Assembly (NCBI GenBank): GCA_012514915.1
Contig: JAAYZJ010000383.1
Location: 1-11,381, forward strand
Reading direction: 5' to 3'
From: Lentisphaerota bacterium
GTDB lineage: Bacteria; Verrucomicrobiota; Kiritimatiellia; RFP12; JAAYLN01
DNA length: 11,381 nucleotides
Translations under genes and position numbers: made by a program
Notes under the pieces: model-generated
What the model was told of the DNA's origin: nothing
The model's input: the letters and a program-made list of their open reading frames with translations, nothing else
The model's database searches: none
Shown: positions 8,586 through 11,381 of the stretch, piece after piece
Layout of the letters: every line of letters begins with the position of its first letter
Numbering within the stretch: position 1 is the first letter of the stretch

Positions 8586-8594
8586 GCGGCAGTC

Positions 8595-8626
8595 AAAAAA
8601 AGCGGCCGCCGTTTCCGGCGGCCGCT
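8595..8626 (-). terminator. Rho-independent terminator of the secreted-protein gene
   Basis: Read on the minus strand, AGCGGCCGCC and GGCGGCCGCT form a perfect 10-base-pair GC-rich stem with a 6-base loop (plus 8611-8616), followed immediately by a run of seven T (plus 8595-8601). It begins 29 bases after the stop codon of the 615-residue secreted protein. Each arm contains the 8-base palindrome GCGGCCGC. On the plus strand no T-run follows, so it works in one direction only. Confidence 0.93.
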
Positions 8627-8655
8627 GCGTTGACGATGACAGCACCACAGGCGGG

Positions 8656-10503
8656 TCACCAGACGGCTATGACGCGGTAGAAGATCGAACCCGTCGCCGG
8701 TGCCGCCGTGTCCGTGTAGACGGTGTTGGCCGGCGCCGCCGCGCGCGGCACCACGTCGTAATCGACGAACCCTTCGGCGAGATTGGTGCAGCGCTGGATG
8801 ACGAAGGCGGTCGCGGCGCCGGAATCGTTGCCCATGATGGTCAGCACCCGATCCTCGCCGGCCGCTTGGATGTCGACAATCTGGAAGACGCTGGAGGCCT
8901 GGTTCGGGTCGGTGCCCGCCAGATACTCGTCGCGGTTCGACAGCGCGTCTTCATCGGCATTTCCATCGGGATCTTCGAGGGCGTGGTCGGCCATCCAAGT
9001 GAAGGGAACAAGGTTGGTGGCGGCCGCGATCGAACCCCAGGCCTGGATTTCATCGGCATCGGCCCAGCCGTCGTTGTCGCTGTCGCCACCCAGCCCGGCG
9101 GGCGTGTTGGTCGAAATCCAGACCTGATCCACGACGGTCGTCGACGCGCCCAGATTCTGCACGGCCAGCGTCTCGTAGTGGGTCGCCCCGCCGCCCATGT
9201 GCAGCCCCTCGCACACGAGGAGATTGTCGATGAAAACGGCCGCGCGGCCGGCTGTGTAGTCCTTGTGTATCGACACGCGCGCAAACGCATCGTCCGCGAG
9301 GGGCGTCACCGCCGCGCCCGTGGCGACGGCGTTCGAGAGTGTCACCCAGGCGGCGGCATCGAAATCGTAGGCCGTCGCATAGCCGTCGGCATCGAAATAG
9401 AGGGCCACACTCTGGTCCTCGCCTATTTCCGGGGGCCCCGTCTCGATCCGCACGGGCTTCACGTAGAGGTCGGTCCAGGCCTTGCTGATCGACACGGACG
9501 GTGAGATCGTGTTCGTGAGTACGGCATTGTCCGTTAACTGGGCCGCCTGGCTCCCGTTCAAGCCCGCCGAGGCAACGATCGTGTTGCCCGGCGTGCCGTT
9601 CCAGCCGTTGTAGGCGAGGTCGGCAGTGTCCTGGCCCGCCGGGTAGCTCTCGAAGTCGTCGGTGAAAGGGAGGGTCCGCAAACTCCAGAAAGTGATGTTC
9701 CGCCCGCTGGTATTGATCCAGACGTTGCCGTCGTCGACATCGGAGAGGCCGTACGGGGTCGCGCCGAGGGAATAGTCGCCGACGGATGTCCAATTCCCCG
9801 CCCCGTCGGTGTCGTAGACGCGGAGATAGGTGCTGCCGATTGCGAACATGCGGTCGCCCGAACGAACCACCTGGTAGCTGGAGCCGGGAAGCGTGAACAG
9901 ATTGGAGACGCTCCCGGTCGTGGTGTCGACTTCGACGACTTGGGTGCCCGAGGCATCCGCCGCGTAGAGTTTTCCCTTGTGATGGCTGAATCCGCGGATC
10001 CGCGTCAGCCCGGTCGTGGCCGCCAGCACCTCGGTGAGTGTGAAACTTCCCACGGGGTTATCGATCGCATATTTGTGAAGGACGCCCTGGTCGGTGTCGT
10101 CATTGGCGTAGAGATACGTGCCGTCCGTGGCGAACGCCTCCGGGCTTGTGCCGCCGGGATTGACCGGCCCTGTCGGATCGGTCGTCCAGTCGGCATCGAC
10201 CCGGTAGATCCCCTGTCCGTTGTCTCCCCCGAAAAAGATGTAGTTCCCGATCGGTAGCGAGCACTTGGACCAGGCATTGGATGGACCCAGGGTATGGACA
10301 ATCTGCCCCGAGCGGTTCACGGCAAACGGGCCGTTTTTGATCTGTCCCGTGTAGAACACATGGTCGCGGACGGCCCCACCATAGTAGATATTTTCCCCGC
10401 TGCCCGTGTTCGTCGTGCTCCAGAGTTTCACGGGATCGCCCAGCGCGGTGGCTGCCATGCAGACGATTCCGGTTGCCGTGATGAACCAAGACCCGACACT
10501 CAT
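8656..10503 (-). CDS. Secreted multidomain protein: propeller-like, LamG-like and calcium-loop regions, C-terminal module
   Basis: I do not recognise a named gene. The 615-residue product has a signal peptide (1 to about 22, cleavage plausible after ATALG). Residues 24-276 show recurring beta-strand units such as GGDNGQGIYRVDADW, ATDGTYLYANDDTD and HHKGKLYAADASGTQVVEVD, suggesting a beta-propeller. Residues 280-470 begin DDFESYPAGQ and resemble a LamG/concanavalin-like jelly roll. Two Asp-rich loops follow, DSDNDGWADADE (474-485) and DPDGNADEDALSNRDE (511-526), of thrombospondin-3/EF-hand-like calcium-binding type. The terminal 80 residues (VIQRCTNLAEGF...FYRVIAVW) resemble a module common at the ends of large PVC-bacterial exported proteins. 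It is not a PEP-CTERM tail. Upstream codons are open to 10545, but the ATG at 10503 starts the signal peptide and has GGAGGGAG just before it. The function may be surface binding; no catalytic residues were identified. Confidence 0.85.
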   Translation of the reverse strand: MSVGSWFITATGIVCMAATALGDPVKLWSTTNTGSGENIYYGGAVRDHVFYTGQIKNGPFAVNRSGQIVHTLGPSNAWSKCSLPIGNYIFFGGDNGQGIYRVDADWTTDPTGPVNPGGTSPEAFATDGTYLYANDDTDQGVLHKYAIDNPVGSFTLTEVLAATTGLTRIRGFSHHKGKLYAADASGTQVVEVDTTTGSVSNLFTLPGSSYQVVRSGDRMFAIGSTYLRVYDTDGAGNWTSVGDYSLGATPYGLSDVDDGNVWINTSGRNITFWSLRTLPFTDDFESYPAGQDTADLAYNGWNGTPGNTIVASAGLNGSQAAQLTDNAVLTNTISPSVSISKAWTDLYVKPVRIETGPPEIGEDQSVALYFDADGYATAYDFDAAAWVTLSNAVATGAAVTPLADDAFARVSIHKDYTAGRAAVFIDNLLVCEGLHMGGGATHYETLAVQNLGASTTVVDQVWISTNTPAGLGGDSDNDGWADADEIQAWGSIAAATNLVPFTWMADHALEDPDGNADEDALSNRDEYLAGTDPNQASSVFQIVDIQAAGEDRVLTIMGNDSGAATAFVIQRCTNLAEGFVDYDVVPRAAAPANTVYTDTAAPATGSIFYRVIAVW

Positions 10504-10543
10504 GATCTCCCTCCATGTTGATAGAACCGTTGCGAACACTTCC

Positions 10544-10571
10544 ATTATGGTACGTCAGTGGGGAAAGTCAA
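10544..10571 (-). promoter_or_regulatory. Strong candidate sigma70-type promoter for the secreted-protein gene
   Basis: On the minus strand TTGACT (plus 10566-10571) and CATAAT (plus 10544-10549) are 16 bases apart; each matches five of six consensus positions. Transcription would start near 10537, leaving a leader of about 34 bases that ends in GGAGGGAGATC before the ATG at 10503. The -35 box abuts the repeat block at 10562-10622. Confidence 0.65.
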
Positions 10572-10622
10572 CCGGAAAGAACACCGGAAAGAACGCCACA
10601 GAAAGAACGCCACCGGGAAAAC
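10562..10622. repeat. Short tandem repeat block between divergent promoters
   Basis: Five related units follow one another: GGAAAGTCA (10562), GGAAAGAAC (10574), GGAAAGAAC (10586), AGAAAGAAC (10600) and GGGAAAAC (10615), separated by ACC or GCCAC-type spacers. ACCGGAAAGAAC is a perfect 12-base tandem duplicate at 10571-10594, and GAAAGAACGCCAC recurs at 10587-10599 and 10601-10613. The block fills almost exactly the gap between the two divergent -35 boxes, so it could be a row of regulator sites shared by birA and the secreted-protein gene, or simple replication slippage. Confidence 0.7.
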
Positions 10623-10626
10623 GGCT

Positions 10627-10656
10627 TTGACCGCGCCGGGGTGGATGCGCGATACT
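10627..10656 (+). promoter_or_regulatory. Candidate promoter for birA
   Basis: TTGACC (10627-10632, five of six) and GATACT (10651-10656, four of six) are 18 bases apart. The -10 ends 7 bases before the birA ATG at 10664, so transcription would start at or next to the start codon and give a leaderless or nearly leaderless mRNA. Only a weak purine stretch (GGGCGG) precedes the ATG, which fits that reading. Confidence 0.45.
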
Positions 10657-10663
10657 GGGCGGC

Positions 10664-11381
10664 ATGTCATCGCCTGTCGAACCTCCCGCGACCCGTGTGC
10701 TGCGGCTCCTGGCGGAGGCGGACGGCCTGCTCTCCGGCGAGACGGCCGCCCGGCGCCTCGACTTGTCGCGCGCGGCCGTCTGGAAGCAGATCGAAGCCTT
10801 GCGGAGCGTGGGGTATGTCATCGAGTCGCATGGCCGCAACGGCTACCGCCTGGCCGCCGTGCCGAACGCCGCCGTCCCCTCCGAAGTGCTGCCGCGCCTG
10901 CGGACGAAGCAGTTCGGCCGCAGCTATCACTATCTGGCCGCCACCCCCTCCACCATCGGCGTGCTGGCCCGTCTCGCGGCCCAGGGCGCCCCCGAAGGGA
11001 CGGTCGTCGCCGCCGAGCGGCAGGAGGCGGGACGTGGACGGATGGCGCGCGGATGGTTCTCTCCCCCGGATGCCGGCCTCTATTTCTCCCTCCTGCTGCG
11101 GCCGGTGGTCGAGGTCGCGCGGGTGACGAGCCTGCCCTTGGTGATCGGCCTCGCGGTGGCGGAGGTTCTGGCACCCTATCTGCCGGACGGCGAACCGCGG
11201 GTCAAATGGCCGAACGACATCTGGATCGGCGGACGTAAAGTCTGCGGCATCCTCTGCGAGATGCAGGCGGAAATGGACGGCATTCACCATGTCATCGCCA
11301 GCGCCGGCATCAACGTCAACCTCGAGGCGCAGGCCTTGCCGGCGGAACTGCAGGCGGTCGCCACCTCGCTCAAGATGGCGA
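10664..11381 (+). CDS. birA: Bifunctional biotin ligase / biotin operon repressor BirA (3' end cut by window)
   Basis: BirA joins biotin to the carboxyl-carrier protein of acetyl-CoA carboxylase through biotinyl-5'-AMP and, in forms with a DNA-binding domain, represses biotin genes. The frame is open from ATG 10664 to the window end (239 residues seen; the C-terminal domain is missing). Residues 8-65 form a winged helix-turn-helix (LSGETAARRLDLSRAAVWKQIEAL, ending HGRNGYRL), so this is the group II regulatory type. The catalytic domain has ERQEAGRGRMARGWFSP (118-134), VKWPNDIWIGGRKVCGIL (180-197, including the conserved Lys of KWPND) and AGINVN (214-219). Two departures occur: GRGRMARG in place of GRGRRGR, and PSTI (95-98) where STN is usual. 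The start gives a compact N-terminus right before the winged helix. It is divergent from the secreted-protein gene. Confidence 0.93.
   Translation, partial: MSSPVEPPATRVLRLLAEADGLLSGETAARRLDLSRAAVWKQIEALRSVGYVIESHGRNGYRLAAVPNAAVPSEVLPRLRTKQFGRSYHYLAATPSTIGVLARLAAQGAPEGTVVAAERQEAGRGRMARGWFSPPDAGLYFSLLLRPVVEVARVTSLPLVIGLAVAEVLAPYLPDGEPRVKWPNDIWIGGRKVCGILCEMQAEMDGIHHVIASAGINVNLEAQALPAELQAVATSLKMA

Noticed and set aside
8656..8720. PEP-CTERM / exosortase tail on the secreted protein
   Set aside because: The C-terminus lacks a PEP motif, a hydrophobic helix and an Arg-rich end; it ends FYRVIAVW.
7882..9504. 540-codon plus-strand open frame spanning two minus-strand genes
   Set aside because: It runs across the oxidoreductase promoter and the terminator of the next gene, and its translation is compositionally biased with no domain.
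10460..10503. N-terminal lipoprotein signal in the secreted protein
   Set aside because: A Cys occurs at residue 15 within the hydrophobic stretch, but no L-x-[AG]-C lipobox surrounds it; ordinary signal peptidase I cleavage after about residue 22 fits better.
10504..10545. Upstream ATG start for the secreted protein
   Set aside because: It would put 14 charged/polar residues before the signal peptide and would lie beside or upstream of the predicted transcription start.

Overview
The window is GC-rich chromosomal DNA (about two-thirds G+C by eye), densely coded, with no tRNA, rRNA, CRISPR array, insertion sequence or phage gene that I can see. The lineage is best guessed as the PVC superphylum (Verrucomicrobiota / Kiritimatiellota / Lentisphaerota type). 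Two proteins suggest this: a signal peptidase I with a long N-terminal extension and an enlarged catalytic domain, and a large secreted protein built as propeller-like region, LamG-like region, calcium-loop repeats and a C-terminal 'CTNLAEGF...FYRV' module. This placement is inference from family resemblance, not a search result.

Positions 1-6629 (+ strand) are a tight run of five genes: larC (5' end cut by the window), rpe, lepA, lepB and ettA. rpe and lepA overlap by ATGA, and lepB begins one base after the restored lepA stop. The run mixes nickel-pincer cofactor assembly (LarC), the pentose phosphate pathway (Rpe), ribosome-associated GTPase and ABC-F factors (LepA, EttA) and protein export (LepB). 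The last three suit an operon serving translation and secretion. lepA carries an apparent one-base deletion near its 3' end that removes the conserved C-terminal tail from the open frame.

Positions 6630-8594 hold a two-gene unit on the - strand: a Gfo/Idh/MocA-type oxidoreductase followed 34 bases later by a small cytoplasmic papain-like (C39-like) cysteine peptidase homologue. A plausible sigma70-type promoter precedes the pair, and a strong stem-loop sits almost at the predicted mRNA 5' end. A perfect 24-base palindrome separates this unit from the convergent ettA.

Positions 8595-10571 hold a single - strand gene for a 615-residue secreted protein, with its own promoter and a textbook rho-independent terminator. 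Across a divergent intergenic region filled with GGAAAGAAC-type repeats lies birA (+ strand), which runs off the right edge.

No clear new defence or mobile system is visible. The observations most worth a second look are the lepA frameshift, the oxidoreductase/C39-like pair with its 5' stem-loop, the repeat block between the divergent promoters, and the promoter positions that would make rpe and birA transcripts nearly leaderless.
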